A DNA stretch of 24,772 bases from Alphaproteobacteria bacterium. GTDB taxonomy: Bacteria > Pseudomonadota > Alphaproteobacteria > Rhizobiales > Aestuariivirgaceae. Below the pieces are notes generated by a model, which saw only the letters and a program-made list of their open reading frames with translations, had not been told where the DNA came from and ran no database searches. Position 1 is the first letter of the stretch; each line of letters starts with the position of its first letter. The stretch is from positions 1 through 24,772 of the forward strand of contig JAHEJE010000007.1 of assembly GCA_024639035.1 (NCBI GenBank), written 5' to 3'. Of the stretch, positions 1-7,756 are shown in pieces. The position numbers and the translations under genes are program-made.

Positions 1-1211
1 GAAGCCATCAGCAGGTGCAATCTCGGCTGATCGTTTTCGCTGCGCTTGGCGACATTGAGCGTGGCGATGGCGGCCTTTGCGTTACCGGCATTGAGCTGGG
101 CCTGGCCGAGCAGAATGCGGATCAGGCCGTTGTTCGGTAGTAGCTTGGCGGCGTGCTTCAGCGGCTTGATGGCGGCGCGCGGCTTGCCGCTTTCCAGCAG
201 CGCCTGGCCTTTCAGCTCATAGAAGTAGGGGTTGCGGGGGATGTCTTTGATCATGCCGTCGATGACCGGCAGGGCGTTCTTCAGATCGCCGCGCCGGAAG
301 GCGGCAATCGAGCGCGCGTACCGCGCCGGCAGCGAGTTGTCGGTCACGGGATAGCGCTGGTAGACCGCCTGCGGCGAACTCAGGAAGCCGGCCAGCTTGG
401 CCTGCATCAACTGGTGACGCAGCATGTAGGCCGGATGGTCCTCCTTTTTGTAGTACTTGGTGGCCTTGACGATCTTTTCCAGATTGCGGATGCGCTCGAA
501 CGGCATCGGATGCGAAATCGCGTAAGGATCGACGTAACGCAGTGACCCGAGCGACTTGGAGGCCAGCCGGTGGAACAGCTCCAGCATGCCCCGCCCGGAA
601 TGGCCGGTGGCGGTGAGATACTTGACGGCGGCCTGGTCGGCGGCCGATTCCTGCACCCGGACATACGACAACAGCGATCTATGTGTGAGGCTCTGGCTGC
701 CGGCGATGACGCCCTGGCCGGCACTGGCGGCACCGCGCTGGCCGGACGCTGCGGCGCCGGCGATGGCGGCGGCACCGATCAGCATGCCGATAATGCTGGC
801 CGTCGACAGCTTGTCGACCTGGATGCCGAGGCGGGCCAGATGGCCGCCGGCGATATGTGCGGTCTCATGCGCCAGCACGCCGATGACCTCGTTCGGCGAG
901 CTTGTCTGCTCAAGCAGGCCGGTGTGAACGAAGATCCGTTGGCCGCCGGCGACGAACGCATTGATGCTGTTGGCGTTGATCAGATGTACCCGGATGGCCC
1001 GCGGGTTGAGGCCGGCGGCCTTGAAGATGTCGCGGGTGTAAAGCCTGAGCAGACCTTCGATTTCGGCATCGCGGATCAGCGGCAGGCCGCGCTGGGCGTG
1101 CACCGGCGCAACGGCGACTGACATAATCAGGCAGATCGTTAGCAGCGCGGATGTGAGGGCTCTCAATAGACTGCTCAAGATTGCGGGCCTGTTGCTGGGC
1201 TTTGGTGCCAT
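1..1211 (-). CDS. M48 family metalloprotease with C-terminal TPR-like region (partial, C-terminus beyond the window)
   Basis: Periplasmic zinc metalloprotease of the BepA/YfgC type, a family that degrades or helps assemble outer-membrane proteins. Read from the ATG at 1211, the N-terminus is a signal peptide: a short basic segment, a hydrophobic core at about residues 11-35, and a probable cleavage after PVHA near residue 39. The zinc motif HETAH is at residues 115-119, followed by IAGGH, and a later ESAAD supplies the expected third ligand. From about residue 270 the sequence becomes helical repeats of TPR character (for example FYELKGQALLESGKPRAAIK), as in BepA. At least 403 codons are open to the left edge. 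A downstream ATG at 1124 would cut off half of the signal peptide, so 1211 (or a GTG two codons earlier) is preferred, although no strong ribosome binding site is visible. The family is certain; the BepA-like role is inferred. Confidence 0.93.
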   Translation of the reverse strand, partial: MAPKPSNRPAILSSLLRALTSALLTICLIMSVAVAPVHAQRGLPLIRDAEIEGLLRLYTRDIFKAAGLNPRAIRVHLINANSINAFVAGGQRIFVHTGLLEQTSSPNEVIGVLAHETAHIAGGHLARLGIQVDKLSTASIIGMLIGAAAIAGAAASGQRGAASAGQGVIAGSQSLTHRSLLSYVRVQESAADQAAVKYLTATGHSGRGMLELFHRLASKSLGSLRYVDPYAISHPMPFERIRNLEKIVKATKYYKKEDHPAYMLRHQLMQAKLAGFLSSPQAVYQRYPVTDNSLPARYARSIAAFRRGDLKNALPVIDGMIKDIPRNPYFYELKGQALLESGKPRAAIKPLKHAAKLLPNNGLIRILLGQAQLNAGNAKAAIATLNVAKRSENDQPRLHLLMA

Positions 1212-1352
1212 GGCCACCGGGTCGGTGGGCGGTGCCGATAAACCACGACTGGCCCGGTTCAGCAAGCCAACTTCGTGTGAAGCATGTTTCAGCGGCAAAT
1301 GCGGCGACACTGAGACTACCAACATGCCACCCGGTCTGCTAACAGGGCGGTC

Positions 1353-2519
1353 ATGAACGAATCCACCATGAAACCATCAAGACGTTCCTCCGGTGTCGCG
1401 CCGTTCCTGGTCATGGACATGCTGCGCCAGGCAACACGGCTGCGCGCTGCGGGCAATGATATCGTGCACATGGAAGCCGGTCAGCCATCTGGTTCTGCCC
1501 CGCGCAAGGTGATCGAAGCGGCAAAGAAGGCGCTGCACGATGAGACGATCGGCTATACCGAATCGCTCGGTCTGCCGGCCCTTCGCGAACGCATCGCCCG
1601 CTATTACGCCGACACCCACGGGGTCGCAGTCGACCCGGGCAGGGTGGTGATCACCACCGGCTCGTCAGGCAGCTTCGTTCTGGCTTTCCTGGCCGCCTTC
1701 GATGCCGGCGACCGGGTCGGTCTCACCTCGCCCGGCTACCCGGCCTACCGCAACATCTTCAATGCACTCGACGTCGAGGTTGCCGATATTGAAACATCGG
1801 CAGCGACCCGTTGGGCGCCGACGGTCGAGAGTATCGTCGATCTCGCCGACCATGGCGGGCTGAACGGGCTGCTGGTTGCAAGTCCGGCCAACCCGACCGG
1901 CACCATGCTGAAGCCGGAAACGCTGGCGGCTTTGGCCGGTGTGTGCCGCGAGCGCGGCATCTGGTTCATCTCCGATGAGATATACCACGGCCTGCACTAC
2001 ACCATGCAGCCGGCGACCGCGTTGAGCACCAACCCGGACGCCATCGTGATCAACAGTTTTTCGAAGTATTACTGCATGACCGGCTGGCGCATCGGTTGGA
2101 TGGTGGTGCCGGAATGCCTGGCGCGGGTCTGCGAGGTGCTGTCGCAGAGTCTCTATATTTCCGCCCCCACCCTGTCACAGATTGCCGCCGTTGCCGCCTT
2201 CGATGCCACTGACGAACTGGAGCAACGCAAGGCGCAGTATGCCGCCAACCGGGAGTTTCTGCTCGACGCGCTGCCGGGTATCGGCATCGACGATTTTTCA
2301 CCGGTCGATGGTGCCTTCTACATCTACGCCGATGTCGGCCGTTTCACCAACGACAGCTTTGCCTTTGCCCAAAAGGCCCTGGCCGAAACCGGGGTTGCGC
2401 TGACGCCGGGGGCCGACTTCGATCCCGAACGCGGCCACCGCTACATCCGCATCTCGTTTGCCGGCGCCCATGAACAGATGCGCCAGGGCATCGACCGGCT
2501 CGGCCGCTGGTTGAAGTGA
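1353..2519 (+). CDS. PLP-dependent aminotransferase, class I/II (fold type I)
   Basis: Cytoplasmic aminotransferase of 388 residues, the usual size for the AspC/AlaA-like group. The PLP-binding landmarks are in order: NPTG at 180-183, SDEIY with Asp208 and Tyr211, the Schiff-base lysine Lys238 in SFSKYYCMTGWRIGW, Arg246 in the same motif, and a C-terminal YIRISFAG whose arginine should bind the substrate carboxylate. The exact amino donor cannot be read from sequence. The start at 1353 has AGGGCGG just upstream; an ATG at 1368 is an alternative. The LysE-type exporter begins 7 bases after its stop, so the two are probably cotranscribed. Coupling of amino-acid metabolism to export is an inference from that spacing. 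Confidence 0.95.
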   Translation: MNESTMKPSRRSSGVAPFLVMDMLRQATRLRAAGNDIVHMEAGQPSGSAPRKVIEAAKKALHDETIGYTESLGLPALRERIARYYADTHGVAVDPGRVVITTGSSGSFVLAFLAAFDAGDRVGLTSPGYPAYRNIFNALDVEVADIETSAATRWAPTVESIVDLADHGGLNGLLVASPANPTGTMLKPETLAALAGVCRERGIWFISDEIYHGLHYTMQPATALSTNPDAIVINSFSKYYCMTGWRIGWMVVPECLARVCEVLSQSLYISAPTLSQIAAVAAFDATDELEQRKAQYAANREFLLDALPGIGIDDFSPVDGAFYIYADVGRFTNDSFAFAQKALAETGVALTPGADFDPERGHRYIRISFAGAHEQMRQGIDRLGRWLK

Positions 2520-2526
2520 TGCGGCC

Positions 2527-3135
2527 ATGACTGCCGCATTCATCGCCGGATTTGCGCTCGGCGCGACTTTGATCATCGCCATTGGCGCACAGAACGCCTT
2601 CATCCTGCGTCAGGGCCTAAAGCGTGAGCATGTCTTTGTGCTGTGCCTGATCTGCGCTGCGTCCGACGCGGTGCTTATCGCCGCCGGGGTGGCCGGTCTC
2701 GGCAGCCTGATCTCCGGTGCACCTCTCCTGATCACCTTGATCACCGCCGGCGGCGCGGTGTTCCTGCTGATCTATGGCGCGATGGCCTTCCGCCGCGCCC
2801 TGCATCCGCACGCCATGCAGGCGACCGACGCGAACCGGACCGCCCTGTGGCCGGCGGTGATGACGGTGCTGGCCTTCACCTGGCTCAATCCGCACGTCTA
2901 TCTCGACACCGTGGTGTTGCTCGGCGGACTTTCGGCACGCTACCAGGACGCCGCACGGCTGAGTTACGGCGCCGGCGCGGTGGTGGCATCATTTGTGTGG
3001 TTTTTTGCCCTGGGCTATGGCGCCCGGATGCTGGCCCCGGTGTTTGCCAGGCCGCGGGCCTGGCAGGTGCTCGATGTGGTCATCGGGGCGATCATGTGGC
3101 TGATCGCGGCGCGGTTGCTCGCCGAACTGTTGTAA
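2527..3135 (+). CDS. LysE/ArgO family amino-acid exporter
   Basis: Inner-membrane protein of 202 residues, typical of the LysE/ArgO family, which exports basic amino acids such as lysine or arginine. The N-terminus has the family signature: a hydrophobic first helix running into IAIGAQNAFILRQGL at about residues 18-32. Further hydrophobic segments follow at about 37-65, 67-87, 110-130, 145-170 and 178-200, consistent with six membrane spans. A conserved NPHVYLDTVVLLG stretch is near residue 120. It follows the aminotransferase by 7 bases in the same direction. The substrate is inferred from the family only. Confidence 0.92.
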   Translation: MTAAFIAGFALGATLIIAIGAQNAFILRQGLKREHVFVLCLICAASDAVLIAAGVAGLGSLISGAPLLITLITAGGAVFLLIYGAMAFRRALHPHAMQATDANRTALWPAVMTVLAFTWLNPHVYLDTVVLLGGLSARYQDAARLSYGAGAVVASFVWFFALGYGARMLAPVFARPRAWQVLDVVIGAIMWLIAARLLAELL

Positions 3136-3137
3136 CG

Positions 3138-3158
3138 GCGGACCCGCAGTGGGCCCGC
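3138..3158. terminator. Possible bidirectional hairpin between convergent lysE-type gene and rne
   Basis: A stem of GCGG-A-CCC against GGG-C-CCGC (one A/C mismatch) encloses the loop GCAGT. It lies directly after the exporter stop and downstream of the rne stop on the other strand. No T-run follows on either strand, so intrinsic termination is uncertain. Confidence 0.35.
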
Positions 3159-3173
3159 TCGTCACGATATCTC

Positions 3174-3205
3174 GCCAAGCAGCAGCTTTGCCAAGCAGCA
3201 GCTTT
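3174..3205. repeat. Tandem duplication of 16 bases at the rne 3' end
   Basis: The 16-mer GCCAAGCAGCAGCTTT occurs twice with no gap, at 3174-3189 and 3190-3205. The second copy runs into the rne stop codon (3205-3207). It looks like a recent short duplication in the 3' untranslated part of rne. Confidence 0.85.
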
Positions 3206-5610
3206 CAGCGCTTGCTCCACCAGCCGCTCTTGCGCGGCCCGTCAGCAGGAGCGGTCGGTGTCGGTGGCGTCCAGGTCTGAACCTGGGGTTCTGGCTCCGG
3301 TTCGGCCTGCGGGACAGGGGCCTGTTCAGCGGGCTCCGGCTTCGCGCCGTTGGTTGCGGCGTCCGGCGCACTTTCTGCCGCCGGAGATTCGCTCTCCGCA
3401 GCGGCGGCCTTGCTCGACTTGCGCGGCTTGCGGGCACGCTTCTTGGGCTTCGGTGCGGTTTCCGGTTCGGCTTCGGCCTGCGCTTGGCTTTCCTCCGGCT
3501 TGCCGGACGGAGCTTGCTCCTCGACCTCTCCGGCGACCTCGGCGGTATCCGTTGCCTCGACGGCTTCGGCCGCAGCCGCGCGTTTGCGCTTGCGTGGCGC
3601 ACGCTTGGCGCGCGCCTTCGGTGCGGCTTCGGCCTTGGCCTCATCGTCCGGTGCCGCACCCGCGTCGGCAGGTTCGGCTGCCGGCTCTGCCGCGGCCTGA
3701 TCGCCGGTGTCTCCGGCCTCCTGCTGCTGCTGCTCGCCCCGATCCCTGGACCGCCGGCTGCCGCCACGGCGCCCGCGCCGGCGCTTGCGTTTGCGCGGCT
3801 GGCCGTCTTCATCGCGCGCCTCGCGCACATCGCGGGTTTCGTCCTGGTCGTCCTGGTCGCTGAGCGCCGTTTCGATCCGCACTGCCTTTGCCGGCGCGAT
3901 CCGCGCCGAACTGGTCCGCTCGCCGCTGCTGCGCACGATCTCGAAGTCCGCCATATGCAGATTTCCAGACGTCTCCAGGTAGATCGAAATGCCGTAGTTC
4001 GTCTCCAGCGACAAAAGGTGATCGCGCTTGTCGTTGAGAATGTAGAACGCCACCTCGCGGTCGCACCTGACCGTCAGGTTTTCCGCATTGCGGTTGATCA
4101 GATGCTCTTCGATGCCGCGCAGAACCGATAGGGCGCAGCTCGACAGCGAGCGCACCAGCCCGGTCCCCTGGCATTGTTCGCACTGCATGGTCGAATTCTC
4201 GATCATGCCCTGGCGCAGACGCTGCCGCGACATTTCCAGCAGGCCGAAATGGCTGATGCGGCCGACCTGGATGCGCGCCCGGTCGTTCTTCAACGCTTCC
4301 TTGAGCTTGCGTTCGACCGACCGGTTGTTGCGCTTTTCTTCCATATCGATGAAGTCGATGACGATCAGTCCGGCAAGATCGCGCAGCCTGAGCTGGCGGG
4401 CGATTTCTTCTGACGCCTCGAGATTGGTGCGCAGCGCGGTGTCTTCGATATTGTGCTCGCGCGTCGACTTGCCGGAGTTGATGTCGACCGCGACCAGCGC
4501 CTCGGTCTGGTTCATCACCATATAGCCGCCGGACCTCAATGAAACGATTGGGGAAAACAGGCCATCCAACTGGCCTTCGACCTTGAAGTCGGAGAACAGC
4601 GGCCGGGTTTCCTTGTATTGTTTGACGTTGCGCGCATGGCTCGGCATCAGCATTTTCATGAAGCCCTTGGCTTCTTTCAGCGCCTCGTCGCCTTCGACCA
4701 GTACCTCGTCGATCTCCTTGCTGTAGAGATCGCGGATCGAGCGTTTGATCAGGTTGCCTTCTTCATAGACCACCGCGGGGGCGGTTGAATTGAGCGTGAG
4801 ATCGCGCACGCTCTCCCACAACCGCAGCAGGTAGTCGAAATCGCGCTTTATCTCTGCCTTGGTGCGCTTGGCGCCGGCGGTGCGTACGATCAGTCCCATG
4901 CCCTGGGGAACCTTCAGGCCGCGCGCGACCTCTTTCAGGCGCTTGCGGTCGCCGGCTTCGGTGATCTTGCGCGAAATGCCGCCGCCGCGTGCGGTGTTCG
5001 GCATCAGCACACAGTAGCGCCCGGCCAGCGAAAGATAGGTCGTCAGCGCCGCGCCCTTGTTGCCGCGTTCTTCCTTGACGACCTGGATCAGGATGACCTG
5101 GCGGCGTTTGATGACTTCCTGGATCTTGTAGCTGCGGCGGTGCCGGCGCTGGCGCTGGGGCACTTCCTCAAGGGCGTCCTCGGCGCCGACCGAGTCGAAC
5201 TGATCGTCGCCATTGCCGCTAACCTCATCGCCCTCATCGTCGCCGGCATCGCTGTTGGCACTCTTGGCCCTGGAATTGCCGTTGTCGTCGTCGCTGTCGA
5301 GGTCGTGATTGTCCAACTGCGCATCGGCCTGTTCTTCTTCGAGCAGGGCCTGACGGTCAGCGACCGGAATTTGATAGTAGTCGGGGTGGATTTCGCTGAA
5401 CGCCAGAAATCCGTGGCGGTTGCCGCCGTAGTCGACGAATGCGGCCTGCAGGGACGGTTCGACCCGTGTCACCTTGGCAAGATAGATGTTGCCTTTTAGC
5501 TGTCTGCGTTCGGCAGACTCGTAGTCGAATTCCTCGATCCGATTGCCGCGGACGACAACGACCCTGGTCTCTTCAGGGTGTGCCGCATCAATAAGCATTT
5601 TGCTGCCCAT
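3205..5610 (-). CDS. rne: Ribonuclease E (Rne/Rng family)
   Basis: Endoribonuclease for mRNA decay and rRNA/tRNA maturation, and scaffold of the degradosome. The 801 residues contain an N-terminal S1 domain (about 35-175) interrupted at about 92-158 by an acidic insertion, as is common in alphaproteobacterial RNase E. The catalytic DNase I-like part follows, with VAVDINSGKST (Asp376) and LIVIDFIDME (Asp419) carrying the metal-binding aspartates. The zinc-link CEQC is at Cys477/Cys480. From about residue 590 the tail is low-complexity, rich in Arg/Lys then Ala/Pro/Glu, the disordered part that normally recruits RNA and degradosome partners. The start at 5610 has GAGG 10 bases upstream; Met5 would be too far from it. 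A strong promoter match about 300 bases upstream implies a long leader. Confidence 0.97.
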   Translation of the reverse strand: MGSKMLIDAAHPEETRVVVVRGNRIEEFDYESAERRQLKGNIYLAKVTRVEPSLQAAFVDYGGNRHGFLAFSEIHPDYYQIPVADRQALLEEEQADAQLDNHDLDSDDDNGNSRAKSANSDAGDDEGDEVSGNGDDQFDSVGAEDALEEVPQRQRRHRRSYKIQEVIKRRQVILIQVVKEERGNKGAALTTYLSLAGRYCVLMPNTARGGGISRKITEAGDRKRLKEVARGLKVPQGMGLIVRTAGAKRTKAEIKRDFDYLLRLWESVRDLTLNSTAPAVVYEEGNLIKRSIRDLYSKEIDEVLVEGDEALKEAKGFMKMLMPSHARNVKQYKETRPLFSDFKVEGQLDGLFSPIVSLRSGGYMVMNQTEALVAVDINSGKSTREHNIEDTALRTNLEASEEIARQLRLRDLAGLIVIDFIDMEEKRNNRSVERKLKEALKNDRARIQVGRISHFGLLEMSRQRLRQGMIENSTMQCEQCQGTGLVRSLSSCALSVLRGIEEHLINRNAENLTVRCDREVAFYILNDKRDHLLSLETNYGISIYLETSGNLHMADFEIVRSSGERTSSARIAPAKAVRIETALSDQDDQDETRDVREARDEDGQPRKRKRRRGRRGGSRRSRDRGEQQQQEAGDTGDQAAAEPAAEPADAGAAPDDEAKAEAAPKARAKRAPRKRKRAAAAEAVEATDTAEVAGEVEEQAPSGKPEESQAQAEAEPETAPKPKKRARKPRKSSKAAAAESESPAAESAPDAATNGAKPEPAEQAPVPQAEPEPEPQVQTWTPPTPTAPADGPRKSGWWSKR

Positions 5611-5849
5611 ATTGGGATATCCTCGGCGTGCTGCCGCCGCAAAGTGCCGGATCGCCGAATTCCGGGCCTATGACGTCGCCGCATTGGGGCGCGCGCACGC
5701 TGTATTTGGAGTGCGGTGGAATCTGACGGCCCGGCGGCATTAACCGCGCTTGGCACACAACCAGCGCCGACACGACACCCTGCACCCGGTAGGTCCGGAC
5801 AAGGCAGCGGCGAGTTGGTTGATTCGAGGCGCACTTCGTTTTTCCTGAT

Positions 5850-5868
5850 GTTTCAGTGAGACTGAAAC
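5850..5868 (-). promoter_or_regulatory. Perfect hairpin in the rne 5' leader
   Basis: GTTTCAGT pairs perfectly with ACTGAAAC around a 3-base loop. It lies about 35-50 nt after the predicted rne start point and about 240 nt before the rne start codon. No T-run follows in the rne direction. A role in RNase E autoregulation through its own leader, as known for E. coli rne, is inference. Confidence 0.5.
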
Positions 5869-5908
5869 GGTTGCTTTTATGAAAACCCGCCAATTATGGC
5901 CGATTTCC

Positions 5909-5937
5909 TTATTACACACGTCCGGTTTGGTCGGCAA
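5909..5937 (-). promoter_or_regulatory. Putative sigma-70-type promoter of rne
   Basis: On the minus strand TTGCCG (5937-5932) is followed after exactly 17 bases by TAATAA (5914-5909). Transcription would start near 5902 and give a leader of about 290 nt before the rne ATG at 5610. The assignment is by motif and spacing only. Confidence 0.55.
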
Positions 5938-6201
5938 ACTACAGCCCGGAACCTCACCAGCGCGGAAACTATCTCCCGGCAGATACGCAAAGCCGAACAC
6001 GGCCGATCTGCAACGAAGTAGATAGGTCAGTAATAGGGACACATCTGGCGCATTGCAAGCATATTGCCGTAACGGGATAGACCGACGTCGGCAAAAAATT
6101 CGCCGGCGCAAAGGTTTCTATGTGAACAAATCGTTAACCATGGCTGCCTAGGCTGTAGACAGAGCGCGTTTGCGCGCGAAATCCTGAGTGGCTGCGGGGC
6201 A

Positions 6202-7572
6202 ATGCCGGCTTTGCTGAAAAATCTTGTTGCAATGATGGTCTCAATCGCGTTTGCGGTGTGGCCGGTCATGGCGCATGCCGGGCCAGACGCAAAGCTGCCG
6301 CGCGCATCGTATATGGGGGTTTCCCAGGACGGCGAAGTCACGCGTTTCTCCGCCGATTTGTCGAAAGCCGTCGGCTACAACGTCTATGTCGTGGCCGATC
6401 CGTTCCGGGTGATCATCGACCTTCCGGAGATCGAATTCGAAGGTTTGGCGGACGCCAGCGGCGAGCCGGTCGGATTGGTGCGCGACTTTCGCTATGGCAT
6501 CATGGAGACCGGCCGCTCGCGCATCGTCCTGGATGCAAGCGGGCCGGTCCTGATCGAGAAATCGACCATTTCCCGGCACGCCGGCACCAAGCCCGCGCGC
6601 CTGGTGGTCGATATCGTCGCCACCAGTCGCGAGACTTTTCAACGCTTGAAGACGGTCGAGCAGCCGGACCCGCCGCCGGCGCCGGAGCAGGCGGCAGAAA
6701 AGGTTGCCGAAACCCCAAGCCCGGCACCGCCAATGTCCGATGTGGAGAGAGCCGAACAGGAGATCAGCGCCGCCATCGCAGCGATGCAGGATGCCAGCAC
6801 GGTGCCGATCCCGCGGCCCAAGCCGAAAATAGGACAAGCGCCGCTCAAACGTGCGCAACGGCCGGCCAGAGCTCCCGGCGCCAAGCGGGTTGTGGTGATC
6901 GACCCCGGCCACGGCGGCATCGACCCCGGCGCCATCTCGCGCCGTGGAACCAAGGAAAAGGCCGTGGTGCTGGATTTTGCCAAGCGGCTGCGCGCCGTGC
7001 TTGAGCGCGCCGGCAAATACAAGGTCATTCTCACCCGCGACAAGGATATCTTCATTTCGTTGCGCGACAGGGTGAAGATTGCCCGCACCAGCAACGCCGA
7101 CCTGTTCATTGCCGTACATGCCGATTCGGTGCGCGGCCGCAGAGCCAGGGGCGCGACCATCTACACCGTGTCGGAAAAGGCTTCCGACCGCGAGGCCGAA
7201 GAACTGGCCCGCAAGGAAAACCGCTCCGATATCATCGCCGGCGTCGATCTCGATGAGGAGAGCGACGAGATCACCGGCATCCTGATCGACCTTGCCCAGC
7301 GCGAGACCAACAACCACTCGCTGTTCTTTGCCAAGAAGATGCTGACGCAGATGAAGCGGGTGACCAAGATGAACGCCCGTCCGCTGCGGTCAGCCGGATT
7401 TCGCGTGCTCAAGGCGCCCGATGTCCCCTCGGTGCTGTTCGAAATGGGCTATCTTTCCAGCTCGGCCGACGAACGCCAGCTGAAATCGAAAACCTGGCAG
7501 CGCAAGGCCGCAGGCGCGCTTGCTGCCTCGATAGACCGGTATTTCTCCACCAAGCTGGCCCAGAAAGAGTAG
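6202..7572 (+). CDS. amiC: N-acetylmuramoyl-L-alanine amidase, AMIN plus Amidase_3 (AmiC-like)
   Basis: Periplasmic zinc amidase that cuts the bond between MurNAc and the stem peptide, mainly at the septum. Of 456 residues, 1-26 form a signal peptide ending AHA. An AMIN domain (about 33-140) for peptidoglycan and septal targeting follows, with the typical DPFRVIIDLPE. A Pro/Ala/Glu-rich linker runs to about 225, then the Amidase_3 domain. Its zinc ligands are visible: His237 in IDPGHGGIDPG, Glu252 in RGTKEKAV and His306 in LFIAVHADS, with catalytic Glu414 in VLFEMGYLSS. A segment at about 345-375 within the catalytic domain matches the regulatory helix region of AmiA/B/C-type enzymes. mrcA follows 184 bases downstream on the same strand. 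Confidence 0.96.
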   Translation: MPALLKNLVAMMVSIAFAVWPVMAHAGPDAKLPRASYMGVSQDGEVTRFSADLSKAVGYNVYVVADPFRVIIDLPEIEFEGLADASGEPVGLVRDFRYGIMETGRSRIVLDASGPVLIEKSTISRHAGTKPARLVVDIVATSRETFQRLKTVEQPDPPPAPEQAAEKVAETPSPAPPMSDVERAEQEISAAIAAMQDASTVPIPRPKPKIGQAPLKRAQRPARAPGAKRVVVIDPGHGGIDPGAISRRGTKEKAVVLDFAKRLRAVLERAGKYKVILTRDKDIFISLRDRVKIARTSNADLFIAVHADSVRGRRARGATIYTVSEKASDREAEELARKENRSDIIAGVDLDEESDEITGILIDLAQRETNNHSLFFAKKMLTQMKRVTKMNARPLRSAGFRVLKAPDVPSVLFEMGYLSSSADERQLKSKTWQRKAAGALAASIDRYFSTKLAQKE

Positions 7573-7677
7573 GCCCCACCGGTCCGCCGCCCGGCAAGTG
7601 AACGAAAACCGCAACTTTGCCACAATATCGAACTACTCGATTTTGTGATCCGTATCGGGTAGTGATGGATGTGGACG

Positions 7678-7702
7678 CGGCAATACTGATCCAGTGTTGC
7701 CG
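7678..7702. other. Strong hairpin in the amiC-mrcA gap
   Basis: CGGCAA-T-ACTG pairs with CAGT-G-TTGCCG around the loop ATC, giving an 11-pair stem with one T/G wobble. There is no T-run on either side, so it is not a standard terminator. It could be an mRNA processing or stability element between the two wall genes, or a protein-binding palindrome ahead of mrcA. Confidence 0.5.
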
Positions 7703-7756
7703 GCGATGGACGGTTGCGGGTCGGCGTGATGCCCGCTACGCAAACAGGCGAGTTGT

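Larger units (their letters stand above)
5611..6201. other. 591-base divergent intergenic region between rne and amiC
   Basis: No convincing gene is present; open frames here lack family features and a ribosome binding site. On the minus strand it holds the putative rne promoter (5909-5937) and the rne leader with a perfect hairpin (5850-5868). The amiC promoter should lie near 6100-6190, but I see no clear -35/-10 pair. A lone TTAACC at about 6135 has no partner TTAA at CtrA spacing. Confidence 0.6.

Noticed and set aside
1153..1356. Small plus-strand frame ending in an ATGA overlap with the aminotransferase
   Set aside because: It starts with GTG, is antisense to the M48 signal peptide and has no recognisable feature; the ATGA overlap is likely chance.
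2643..3863. 406-codon plus-strand frame across the exporter and the rne 3' end
   Set aside because: It is an Arg/Pro-rich shadow overlapping two real genes.
5740..6111. 123-codon minus-strand frame in the rne-amiC gap
   Set aside because: It overlaps the rne promoter and leader, shows no domain, and has an unusual Arg/Cys-rich composition with no ribosome binding site.
6130..6150. TTAACC near amiC as a CtrA site
   Set aside because: The second TTAA at 7-base spacing is missing, so the full CtrA consensus is not met.
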